The notes: generated from the sequence alone by a model not told the origin. Positions 1 through 5,805 are shown, numbered from the stretch's first letter. The stretch: DNA of 7,014 bases from Actinomycetota bacterium (GCA_013697265.1 JACCXE010000025.1:1-7014), one strand, 5' to 3'. Numbers and translations: made by a program.

Positions 1-455
1 GACTTGAGGTCGCTGAGGATGAACGGGAAACCGCCGCCGCCGTCGGTGAGCTTGCCGTCTCCGCCCGTCACGATCGACAAGGTGATTGGCGACTTGTTCT
101 CGTCGGTCACGATCGTGAGCCGGGTCAAGCCGGCGTTGTCTTCCGGCTCGATCAGATACGTCACGATGATTCCCGCCTCCTGACCCATCTCGGGGCTGAA
201 GTAGGCGTGGAAGGTCTGCACGAGTTTCTTGGGCGGGTCGGCTTCGCGGACTTCGCCGTCGATGACGATCTCGGGCAGGCCGAAGCCGCGCATCTCCGCC
301 GTCGCCAGTGTCCGGACCGAGCCTCCGGCGTGTAGCTCGTATTGCGTCTTGCTCTTGTAGCCGTAGCGATCGTTCCAGTCGGGTGACGTGATCGCTTCCC
401 AAATCGCTTCGGGGCTGGCCTTGATGTACACGCGGAACATCTGGGTGTTGGTCAT
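1..455 (-). CDS. SRPBCC/AHSA1-family protein (C-terminus cut off by window edge)
   Basis: The frame is open from an ATG at 455 to the left edge: 151 complete codons, no stop seen. It begins MTNTQMFRVYIKASPEAIWE, the usual opening of the AHSA1 (activator of Hsp90 ATPase homologue 1-like) branch of the SRPBCC fold. Next come a WNDRYGY segment, a central strand region (EIVIDGEVREADPPKKLVQTF) and a late FILSDLK that normally opens the long C-terminal helix, so only that helix is missing. The fold forms a hydrophobic ligand cavity; the natural ligand is unknown for most members. Its ATG overlaps the TGA of the upstream ArsR gene in an ATGA, so the two are translationally coupled. ArsR-AHSA1 pairs are common in actinobacteria, with the regulator controlling both genes. 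The family call is strong; substrate and role are not visible. Confidence 0.9.
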   Translation of the reverse strand, partial: MTNTQMFRVYIKASPEAIWEAITSPDWNDRYGYKSKTQYELHAGGSVRTLATAEMRGFGLPEIVIDGEVREADPPKKLVQTFHAYFSPEMGQEAGIIVTYLIEPEDNAGLTRLTIVTDENKSPITLSIVTGGDGKLTDGGGGFPFILSDLK

Positions 456-790
456 GCTTTTTTCTTCTCCAGTTGGTGTTTGAGGTTGACGAGCGCGGAC
501 ACCCGTCGCTCGGTGTACTTGTCGATCCAACGGTCGTGCAGCAGGCGGATCGGGACGGGATTGAGGTAGTGCAACTTCTCCCGCCCGACCTTTTCGGTGA
601 TCACCAAGTCGGCTTCCTCGAGAACCTTGAGATGCTTCATCACACCGAATCGCGTGAGGTGGGGCAGCTCGGCTTCGAGGCTGATAAGCGTCCGACCGTC
701 GTGCTCGAAGAGGCGGTCGAGCAGTAGCCGCCTCGACGGATCGGAGAGCGCCTTGAACACCAGATCGTCATCGGTGTCCCCATTGCTCAT
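452..790 (-). CDS. ArsR-family winged-helix transcriptional regulator
   Basis: A 112-residue protein, typical ArsR/SmtB length. The N-terminal DDDLVFKALSDPSRRLLLDRL (about residues 7-27) is the classic ArsR first helix pair. The helix-turn-helix spans roughly 34-62, with recognition helix FGVMKHLKVLEEADLV, and the wing is ITEKVGREKLHYLN (64-77). There is no cysteine anywhere and no metal-binding CxC box, so this is not an arsenic or metal sensor of the classical type. It belongs with the ArsR regulators paired with SRPBCC proteins, whose inducers are mostly unknown. The start at 790 is supported by a promoter whose -10 lies six bases upstream, which implies a leaderless mRNA beginning at the A of the ATG. 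The stop overlaps the AHSA1 start by four bases. A palindrome in the promoter suggests autorepression. Confidence 0.93.
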   Translation of the reverse strand: MSNGDTDDDLVFKALSDPSRRLLLDRLFEHDGRTLISLEAELPHLTRFGVMKHLKVLEEADLVITEKVGREKLHYLNPVPIRLLHDRWIDKYTERRVSALVNLKHQLEKKKA

Positions 791-796
791 GGCCTG

Positions 797-826
797 AGAA
801 TAGGTGACTAATCAGTCACCTGTCAA
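797..826 (-). promoter_or_regulatory. Promoter of arsR-AHSA1 operon, predicted leaderless
   Basis: On the minus strand a perfect -35 TTGACA (821-826) is followed by an 18-base spacer and a -10 TATTCT (797-802, 4 of 6 consensus and fitting TAnnnT). Only six bases (CAGGCC) separate the -10 from the ATG at 790, so transcription should start on or next to the start codon. The promoter fits entirely in the 43-base gap after the upstream membrane-protein gene. That argues the ArsR pair is its own transcription unit, although read-through from upstream is possible. Called from pattern only. Confidence 0.72.
802..821. promoter_or_regulatory. Perfect 8+8 palindrome, likely ArsR operator
   Basis: AGGTGACT and its exact reverse complement AGTCACCT flank a four-base centre (AATC on the plus strand). 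The repeat fills the spacer between the -35 and -10 hexamers and overlaps each by one base, so a bound dimer would block RNA polymerase. Dimeric winged-helix ArsR proteins commonly bind imperfect palindromes of this size at their own promoters. That the adjacent ArsR binds here is inference. Confidence 0.75.
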
Positions 827-833
827 GCAGAAG

Positions 834-1109
834 TTAGTGTCCCGTACGGCCGGTTCGTTCTTCGCGGTCGGCGGCTTTCGCGGCGTAACCGAGGATGATC
901 GCGGGGGCCAGGATCACTGCTGCTAACGCCAGGCACACGACGATGATTGTGGTGGTGAGGCCGCTCAGCCCGACGGCGAGTCCGATGAAAAACGTGACCA
1001 TCGCGGCCAGCAACAACAGGTACCCGACGCGCTGACCGGCGTTCGCCAACTGCACGGCCTGTGCCCGCCGCTTGAGGACGACGTCGTCGTCCGTGGTGGG
1101 TTCGGCCAT
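834..1109 (-). CDS. Small two-helix membrane protein of unknown function
   Basis: A 91-residue protein I do not recognise. It has an acidic then basic cytosolic-looking N-terminus (TTDDDVVLKRRAQAVQ), two hydrophobic segments (about residues 28-50 and 52-75) joined by a very short turn, and a charged tail (DREERTGRTGH). This predicts a helical hairpin with both ends on the same, probably cytosolic, side. The ATG at 1109 lies five bases after the glycosyltransferase stop. A GGGAG stretch on the minus strand (1120-1124), ten bases upstream and inside the glycosyltransferase's last codons, could be its ribosome binding site. It is therefore probably cotranscribed with the glycosyltransferase and might serve the same surface-glycan pathway, which is inference from position only. 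Confidence 0.75.
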   Translation of the reverse strand: MAEPTTDDDVVLKRRAQAVQLANAGQRVGYLLLLAAMVTFFIGLAVGLSGLTTTIIVVCLALAAVILAPAIILGYAAKAADREERTGRTGH

Positions 1110-1114
1110 CGCGG

Positions 1115-2116
1115 TCAGTCTCCCAGTACCACGCGACGGAGGCGAGACGGCAGGTCACGCAGGTCGAAGTAGCGCTCGGCGATTTCCGCGTTGTGCTCGA
1201 GCGCGGCGTAGTCGTCGAGTAACAGATCGCTGCGGTCGTACCAGTGGAAGCCGAAATCGCGCAACTCGTCAAGGACGGGGTAATGCCCGACGACGAGTGG
1301 CTTGCGGTGCACGGCGGACTCGATGGTCGGGTTGCCGAATCCCTCCCACTTCGACGGGAACGCGACGACATCGCACGCTTCGTACGCGTCGGCGATGTCG
1401 ATGCCGTCGGGCATGCCCCGCACGACGGGCACGTTGGCGTCCGCGAGCAGCGCGTCGAGCGTCGGGCCGTACTCCTCTTCGGCGGGGCCGGCCATCCAGA
1501 ACGTGGCCCCGAGTTGTTCAGCGAGTTTGATCGACTCGGGGATGTTCTTGCGCGCGATCGCCCGCGTCGGTTGCAGCACGAGCAGGCCGCCGACGCCGAT
1601 CGCGGCGCGGGCCGCGGCGGCGTTGCCCGTTCGCGTCAGGTCGAAGTGGTTGTAGATCAGGTCGGCGGTAACCCCGCGCTCGGCCATCTGGGTTTGGGTG
1701 AGCGCGTTGATACAGACGTGCTTCCAGTAGTCGTCGGTGGGTACCGGTTCGGCCCAGCTCGCGAAGCGATCGCGTTGCCAGGCCACGTCGTGGTGGCGCA
1801 GCACTGCGGGCCGATCCCGCAAGGCCTCGGCCACGGCTCGGCTCGCGCGCGGGTTCATCGGCAGCGAGCAGATGTTCTCGGCGATCACCACGTCGGCGTC
1901 GCGAAACGTAGTTCGGAGCACCTCGATCGTCGGCGGGTCGACGTCGTCCGGCGCGTCGAAAGCGAGGCCCGGGTGAATCACGTCGGCGGTGCCGTCGCCC
2001 GCCACCGTGAAAACATCGACGTCGAGTTCGCGGAGCGCGCCGATCCATTTGGCCGCTTCCACCGATACGCCGTCGGTGCGGCCCAGGCGATACGAGACGA
2101 CGGCAACGGCGGGCAT
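1115..2116 (-). CDS. GT-B glycosyltransferase, GT4-like
   Basis: 333 residues from the chosen ATG at 2116. The N-terminal domain opens with a Rossmann strand (AVAVVSYRLGRTDGVSVEAAKW), the place where retaining GT-B enzymes carry the acceptor-side glycine loop. The C-terminal domain has QPTRAIARKN (about 182-191), with the Arg and Lys that usually hold the nucleotide diphosphate. It also has the E-x7-E signature of GT4-type enzymes, EGFGNPTIE (E258 and E266), preceded by AFPSKW. It probably transfers a hexose from a nucleotide sugar onto a lipid or glycan acceptor at the cytosolic face; donor and acceptor cannot be read. An in-frame ATG at 2176 would add 20 residues (MKTEPAASG...), but that tail is not fold-like and would overlap the next gene's possible ATG. 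No clear Shine-Dalgarno precedes either start. The enzyme is followed closely by the small membrane protein. Confidence 0.87.
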   Translation of the reverse strand: MPAVAVVSYRLGRTDGVSVEAAKWIGALRELDVDVFTVAGDGTADVIHPGLAFDAPDDVDPPTIEVLRTTFRDADVVIAENICSLPMNPRASRAVAEALRDRPAVLRHHDVAWQRDRFASWAEPVPTDDYWKHVCINALTQTQMAERGVTADLIYNHFDLTRTGNAAAARAAIGVGGLLVLQPTRAIARKNIPESIKLAEQLGATFWMAGPAEEEYGPTLDALLADANVPVVRGMPDGIDIADAYEACDVVAFPSKWEGFGNPTIESAVHRKPLVVGHYPVLDELRDFGFHWYDRSDLLLDDYAALEHNAEIAERYFDLRDLPSRLRRVVLGD

Positions 2117-2177
2117 TCCACAGCCGAGACTACGGGCTTCGCTCGTTGGGCCTGACGCCGCCGGTTCAGTTTTCATG

Positions 2178-2196
2178 GCGACGCTTGTAGCGTCGC
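2178..2196. promoter_or_regulatory. 7+7 inverted repeat in divergent glycosyltransferase/crotonase gap
   Basis: GCGACGC (2178-2184) and GCGTCGC (2190-2196) flank TTGTA. The repeat overlaps a TAnnnT-type -10 candidate for the plus strand (TAGCGT, 2188-2193), which stands eight bases before the GTG at 2202. It could be an operator or a hairpin near the 5' end. If the crotonase instead starts at the ATG at 2175, the repeat is coding and may be chance. Confidence 0.35.
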
Positions 2197-2201
2197 GTGC
2201 C

Positions 2202-2981
2202 GTGGCAGCCGAACTTCTCTACGACGTGGCGGACGGGGTGGCCACGCTCACGATCAACCGGCCCGAACGCCGCAACGCGCTGTCGTGGGATGTGATCGCG
2301 CAAATGCGCGCCCGCATCGCCGAGGCCAAGGCCGACGACACAGCGCGCGTCCTGGTCATCACCGGCGCTGGGGACAAGGCATTCTGCGCCGGCGCCGATC
2401 TGGGCACCATGGCCGACGGGGCCGGGTTTCTCGAACTGCACGACGGCCGCGGCGGGCTCGCGTCGCTGTTTCAGGAGATGTGGGCGCTTGGCAAGCCGAC
2501 GATCGCCCGTGTGCACGGCTACGCGCTCGCCGGAGGTTTCGGTCTGGCGCTTGCCTGCGACATGGTGATTGCGGCGGATAACGCCACCTTCGGCACGCCC
2601 GAGATCGACGTCGGCCTGTGGCCGTACATGATCACGGTGCCCTTGACCCGCTCGATGCCACCCAAAAAGGCGCTGGAGTTGATGCTGACCGGCCGCCGAG
2701 TCGACGCCGCAGAAGCCGACCGGATCGGCTTCGTCACCCGCGTGGTGCCTCTCGCCGATCTCGACACCGCGGTCGGCGCACTCGCTTCGGCGCTGGCCAA
2801 GAAGTCGCCGACGATCGTCAAGCTCGGCCGCGACTCGTTCTACGACGTGTGGGACCGGTCCGCCGCAGAAGCGCTGGCCCTACTGCACCCGCTGCTCACG
2901 TTGACCACGCTCACCGACGACGCCCAAGAGGGCATCGCGGCCTTTTCCGAAAAGCGCCCGCCCCGGTGGCGGGGTACGTAA
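2202..2981 (+). CDS. Enoyl-CoA hydratase/isomerase (crotonase) family protein
   Basis: 259 residues from the GTG at 2202, the usual crotonase length. Landmarks are TLTINRPERRNAL (15-27), the first oxyanion-hole segment AFCAGADLG (60-68), the second one ALAGGFGLALACD (108-120), and FGTPEIDVGLWP (130-141). Compared with rat mitochondrial crotonase, the position of catalytic Glu144 is Gly114, while the Glu164 equivalent is kept as Glu134. That pattern fits an isomerase, a thioester hydrolase-like or other crotonase reaction at least as well as simple water addition, so the substrate is left open. The C-terminal FSEKRPPRWRG matches many bacterial homologues. An ATG at 2175 would add nine residues (MATLVASRA); the GTG is preferred because it gives the normal family N-terminus and avoids overlap with the opposite gene. 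Two hairpins follow the stop. Confidence 0.9.
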   Translation: MAAELLYDVADGVATLTINRPERRNALSWDVIAQMRARIAEAKADDTARVLVITGAGDKAFCAGADLGTMADGAGFLELHDGRGGLASLFQEMWALGKPTIARVHGYALAGGFGLALACDMVIAADNATFGTPEIDVGLWPYMITVPLTRSMPPKKALELMLTGRRVDAAEADRIGFVTRVVPLADLDTAVGALASALAKKSPTIVKLGRDSFYDVWDRSAAEALALLHPLLTLTTLTDDAQEGIAAFSEKRPPRWRGT

Positions 2982-2988
2982 CTCTCCC

Positions 2989-3013
2989 GGGCGGGCACCC
3001 CGCAGGCCCGCCC
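2989..3013 (+). terminator. GC-rich hairpin after crotonase gene (possible terminator)
   Basis: GGGCGGGC (2989-2996) pairs perfectly with GCCCGCCC (3006-3013) across a nine-base loop, starting eight bases after the crotonase TAA. No T-run follows, so it is not a textbook intrinsic terminator; many actinobacterial terminators also lack one. It may instead stabilise the mRNA 3' end or be half of a repeat element with the neighbouring hairpin. Confidence 0.45.
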
Positions 3014-3023
3014 TCCTCCGCCT

Positions 3024-3053
3024 CGTGGGGCCCCGCGCTCCGCTTGCCCCACG
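3024..3053. repeat. Second GC hairpin in the same intergenic gap
   Basis: CGTGGGGC (3024-3031) and GCCCCACG (3046-3053) form an eight-base-pair stem with a 14-base loop, ten bases after the first hairpin. Two strong adjacent stem-loops between genes resemble the layout of REP/BIME-type extragenic palindromes, but a single copy in this window cannot show that it is repeated in the genome. Confidence 0.4.
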
Positions 3054-3080
3054 GCGGCCGTCGTCTGCGAGACTCTGGCG

Positions 3081-4064
3081 ATGGCGCCGCGGGCACTTAT
3101 CACGGGCATTACTGGCCAAGACGGCTCGTATCTCGCCGAGCTACTGCTCGACAAGGGCTACGAAGTCGTCGGCGTTGTCCGGCGAACCAGCACCCCGAAC
3201 TTCGAGCGCATCCAGCACCTGCGCGAGCGCATCACGCTCGTCGGTGCCGATCTGACCGATCAGACGTCGCTGATCAACGTCATCACCCAACACCGCCCGA
3301 CCGAGGTCTACAACCTCGCCGCGCAGAGCTTCGTCTACGAAAGCTTCGCTCAACCCGTGATCACGGGCGACGCCACCGCCCTCGGCGTAACCCGGCTGCT
3401 CGACGCCATTCGTATCGTCGACCCGTCGATTCGCTTCTACCAAGCGTCGTCGTCAGAGATGTTCGGCAAGGTCCACGAGACGCCCCAGCGTGAGACCACG
3501 CCTTTCCACCCCCGCAGCCCGTATGGGGTGGCCAAGGTCTACGGGCATTGGATCACCGTCAATTACCGCGAGAGCTACGACCTGCACGCGTCGAGCGGCA
3601 TCCTGTTCAACCATGAAGGCCCGCGGCGCGGCCTGGAGTTCGCGACCCGCAAGATCACCAACGGCGTCGCCCGCATCCACCACGAGATCGACAAAGAGCT
3701 GGTGATGGGCAACCTCAACTCAAAGCGCGATTACGGCTTTGCCGGCGACTACGTGGAAGCGATGTATCTGATCGTGCAACAAGACGAACCCGGCGACTAC
3801 GTCGTGGCCACCGGTGAGACCCACGAGATCAAAGAGTTCTGCGAGCTTGCGTTCGCGCGCGTCGGGTTGAACTGGGAAGACCACGTGCGTATCAGCGAAG
3901 AGTTCTTCCGTCCGGCCGAAGTCGACATCCTCATCGGTGACGCGACGTTGGCCCGCACCAAGCTGGGGTGGACGCCCAAGGTCGACTTTGAGGAACTGGT
4001 GGCGATGATGGTCGATGCCGACGTCGACCGGATCGGCGCGATGAACGCCGCGGGGCTCCTCTAG
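3081..4064 (+). CDS. gmd: GDP-mannose 4,6-dehydratase
   Basis: Converts GDP-D-mannose to GDP-4-keto-6-deoxy-D-mannose, the branch point to GDP-L-fucose, GDP-D-rhamnose and related sugars, in the cytosol with bound NADP. The 327-residue protein has the NADP-binding TGITGQDGSY (G9, G12, G15) and the RRTSTPNFERIQHL segment typical of Gmd. The catalytic region is QASSSEMFGK, with Ser124 where E. coli has Thr132, and Glu126. The short-chain dehydrogenase pair is Tyr148 and Lys152 in SPYGVAKVYGHW, followed by the diagnostic LFNHEGPRRG (175-184) and FATRKIT (187-193). Length is close to actinobacterial Gmd and slightly short of proteobacterial ones. The start is fixed by the Rossmann strand beginning at residue 5; I see no Shine-Dalgarno. 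No second-step reductase or epimerase (wcaG- or rmd-like) lies beside it. Its TAG shares bases with the stop of the convergent gene. Confidence 0.95.
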   Translation: MAPRALITGITGQDGSYLAELLLDKGYEVVGVVRRTSTPNFERIQHLRERITLVGADLTDQTSLINVITQHRPTEVYNLAAQSFVYESFAQPVITGDATALGVTRLLDAIRIVDPSIRFYQASSSEMFGKVHETPQRETTPFHPRSPYGVAKVYGHWITVNYRESYDLHASSGILFNHEGPRRGLEFATRKITNGVARIHHEIDKELVMGNLNSKRDYGFAGDYVEAMYLIVQQDEPGDYVVATGETHEIKEFCELAFARVGLNWEDHVRISEEFFRPAEVDILIGDATLARTKLGWTPKVDFEELVAMMVDADVDRIGAMNAAGLL

Positions 4065-4315
4065 CGAGCGAAGCCGTTTCGTCGCTGCATGAAGTAGACG
4101 ATTCCGGCTGTAACGAGCACCGCCAGCAGCAAACTGAATCCACTGCCACCTTCTCCGAAGATCGCGCGACCAATGAGACCGGCGACCAAGCTGCCGCCGA
4201 TACCGACGAGAATCGTCATGCCGATCGACATGGGATTGGGGCCGGGGATTGCCAGGCGACCTAACGCGCCGACAACGAGGCCAGTGATTACGAGACTGAT
4301 GATTAGACCGAGCAT
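4061..4315 (-). CDS. GlsB/YeaQ/YmgE-family small membrane protein
   Basis: 84 residues with three hydrophobic helices (about 1-18, 30-50 and 59-76). The glycine-rich core GALGRLAIPGPNPMSIG followed by GIGGSLVAGLIGRAIFG is the signature of the Transgly_assoc (YeaQ/YmgE/GlsB) family. Despite the family name there is no evidence of transglycosylase activity; some members are linked to envelope or general stress. It ends RRNGFAR, a positive tail likely left in the cytosol. Its TAG and the TAG of gmd are the two strands of one CTAG (4061-4064). Its ATG lies 18 bases from the divergent GTG of the second crotonase, so promoters for the two genes must overlap each other or extend into coding sequence. 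Confidence 0.88.
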   Translation of the reverse strand: MLGLIISLVITGLVVGALGRLAIPGPNPMSIGMTILVGIGGSLVAGLIGRAIFGEGGSGFSLLLAVLVTAGIVYFMQRRNGFAR

Positions 4316-4333
4316 GCGTACTGTCTTACTCCC

Positions 4334-5065
4334 GTGAGCGACATTTCAGCCATTAGCGATGGGCAGGTCGTCACAATCACCATCGATCGACCGGCGAAAC
4401 GCAACGCCATCGACCTCGCCGCGTGTCACGCGATCGCCGATTCCGTCGAGGCAGCGGCAGAGTCGAAGGCGCGGGTCATCGTGGTCACCGGCGCCAACGG
4501 CCACTTCTGCGCCGGTGCGGATCTCAGCGGCGTCGAAGACGACGGTTTTCGCGCCGCGATCCGGCGCACGCTCGACTCGTTGCGGGCCGCTCCCGTCGTC
4601 ACCATGGCCGCAATCGACGGGGCCGCGCTCGGCGCCGGCGTGCAACTGGCCGCGGCGTGCGACCTTCGCGTCGCAACGGTGGGTGCACGCTTCGGCGTGC
4701 CCGCAGCCAAGCTCGGCCTGGCCGTGGATCACACGACGGTGCAACAGGTGGCCACTCTGATCGGCGGTTCGCAGGCCCGGGCCATGCTGCTCGCCTGCGA
4801 CGAAGTCAACGGGCAACGCGGGTATGACTTGGGCATGGTCAACCGCATCGGCGACCTCGCGGACGCGTGGGCATGGGCCGACGAGATCGCCGCGCTCGCC
4901 CCGCTCACGATCGCCGCGCACAAGCTGGCGCTAAACCGCCTCGAGCCGCCTCCCGCCGATCAAGACGTGATCGACGCGATCGCAGCCGCCTGGGGCAGCG
5001 CCGACCTGCAAGAAGGACGGGCCGCGTTCGCCGAGAAGCGGCCGCCGATCTTCGGAGGCAAATAG
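4334..5065 (+). CDS. EchA6-like crotonase-fold protein lacking catalytic glutamates
   Basis: 243 residues from a GTG. It has the crotonase landmarks VVTITIDRPAKRNAI (12-26), HFCAGADLSG (57-66) and DGAALGAGVQLAAACDLRV (95-113). Aligned by eye to rat crotonase, catalytic Glu144 is replaced by Gln104 and Glu164 by Ala124 (FGVPAAKLG), so normal hydratase chemistry is not expected. From memory, the run from the oxyanion segment through MLLACDEVNGQRGYDLGMVNR and IGDLADAWAW is close to Mycobacterium tuberculosis EchA6, which also has about this length and a GLQLA segment. EchA6 is a catalytically inactive acyl-CoA-binding protein that feeds fatty acyl chains to FAS-II. A similar acyl-CoA binding role is inference here; an odd crotonase reaction is the alternative. 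Its last codons carry the ribosome binding site of ccdA, which starts two bases after its stop. Confidence 0.88.
   Translation: MSDISAISDGQVVTITIDRPAKRNAIDLAACHAIADSVEAAAESKARVIVVTGANGHFCAGADLSGVEDDGFRAAIRRTLDSLRAAPVVTMAAIDGAALGAGVQLAAACDLRVATVGARFGVPAAKLGLAVDHTTVQQVATLIGGSQARAMLLACDEVNGQRGYDLGMVNRIGDLADAWAWADEIAALAPLTIAAHKLALNRLEPPPADQDVIDAIAAAWGSADLQEGRAAFAEKRPPIFGGK
5054..5058 (+). promoter_or_regulatory. Shine-Dalgarno GGAGG for ccdA inside the upstream gene
   Basis: GGAGG lies in the final Gly-Gly codons of the EchA6-like gene, nine bases before the GTG at 5068. It fixes the ccdA start and makes translational coupling of the two genes likely. It is the clearest ribosome binding site in the window. 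Confidence 0.75.
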
Positions 5066-5067
5066 CA

Positions 5068-5805
5068 GTGGCCGACCCGAGCATCCCCGTCGCTTTCGGC
5101 GCCGGCGTGTTGTCGTTCATCTCGCCCTGCGTGTTGCCACTCGTACCTGGCTACCTGTCGCTCATGAGCGGGATGACCGGGGCTGAGTTAGCGGACGCGC
5201 GCGGCGTCGACCAGCGACGCGTGCTGCGCTCCACGCTGCTGTTCGTCGCCGGCTTTACCGTGGTGTTCGTGGCCCTCGGCGCCAGCGCCAGCGCGGTCGG
5301 AAACGTGTTGTTCGAGCACCGCCGGGGCCTCAACCAGATCACCGGCGCAATCGTGATCGTGATGGGGCTGTTCCTCGTCGGGGTTGCCTCGCCCCGGGTG
5401 CTCCAGGCCGAAAAACGGTTCCAGGTGGCGCCCAGCAAACTCGGCCCCTACGCCGCTCCGGTGATGGGTGTGGCCTTCGCCTTCGGGTGGACGCCGTGCA
5501 TCGGGCCGGTGCTGTCGGGGGTACTTACGCTCTCCGCAAACGAGGGCACCGTCACCAAAGGCGCCGCGCTGTTGCTGATCTACTCGGCCGGCCTGGGCTT
5601 GCCGTTCGTGCTCAGCGGCCTCGGCCTGGCCCGCTTGCAGGGGACGTTCAAGTGGATCAAACGTCACTATCGCCCCATCAACATCGTCTCCGGCCTACTA
5701 CTCGCCGCCTTCGGCGTGCTGCTGTTCACCAACAAGATGACGCTCATCGCATCCAATCTCGTCAGCTTCTTCGACACCCACGGCCTGGGCTGGCTGGTCC
5801 GCTAA
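5068..5805 (+). CDS. ccdA: CcdA-type thiol-disulfide transmembrane protein
   Basis: 245 residues, all membrane: about six helices, as in the CcdA/DsbD-beta family. It carries electrons from cytoplasmic thioredoxin across the membrane to extracytoplasmic partners that keep apocytochrome c haem-binding cysteines (or other thiols) reduced. The two redox cysteines sit in the expected family motifs: Cys21 in SFISPCVLPLVPGY (helix 1) and Cys144 in FGWTPCIGPVL (helix 4). The start at the GTG 5068 is set by the GGAGG upstream and puts the first helix at the N-terminus. It follows the EchA6-like gene by two bases and ends in an overlap with the convergent sortase. With ccmA about 0.9 kb away, the neighbourhood points to cytochrome c maturation. 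A soluble thioredoxin-like partner (CcmG/ResA type) is not in view. Confidence 0.93.
   Translation: MADPSIPVAFGAGVLSFISPCVLPLVPGYLSLMSGMTGAELADARGVDQRRVLRSTLLFVAGFTVVFVALGASASAVGNVLFEHRRGLNQITGAIVIVMGLFLVGVASPRVLQAEKRFQVAPSKLGPYAAPVMGVAFAFGWTPCIGPVLSGVLTLSANEGTVTKGAALLLIYSAGLGLPFVLSGLGLARLQGTFKWIKRHYRPINIVSGLLLAAFGVLLFTNKMTLIASNLVSFFDTHGLGWLVR

Noticed and set aside
452..790. Arsenic or metal-resistance role for the ArsR gene
   Set aside because: The protein contains no cysteine and no metal-site motif, and its neighbour is AHSA1-like rather than an arsenate reductase or efflux pump.
1244..2155. Long plus-strand open frame opposite the glycosyltransferase
   Set aside because: The translation is low-complexity Arg/Gly/Val-rich without any family motif and lies antisense to a well-supported enzyme; long antisense frames are expected at this GC content.
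1989..2201. Upstream extension of the first crotonase to 1989
   Set aside because: It overlaps the glycosyltransferase N-terminus and is Ser/Arg-rich; the crotonase fold begins only after about 2205.
4061..4315. Small membrane protein as a toxin or holin
   Set aside because: The GALGRLAIPGPNP glycine/proline pattern matches the Transgly_assoc family, and there is no partner antitoxin or phage context.
5188..5667. Minus-strand open frame opposite ccdA
   Set aside because: His/Gly/Glu-rich shadow frame with no motif, opposite a clear membrane protein with both redox cysteine motifs.
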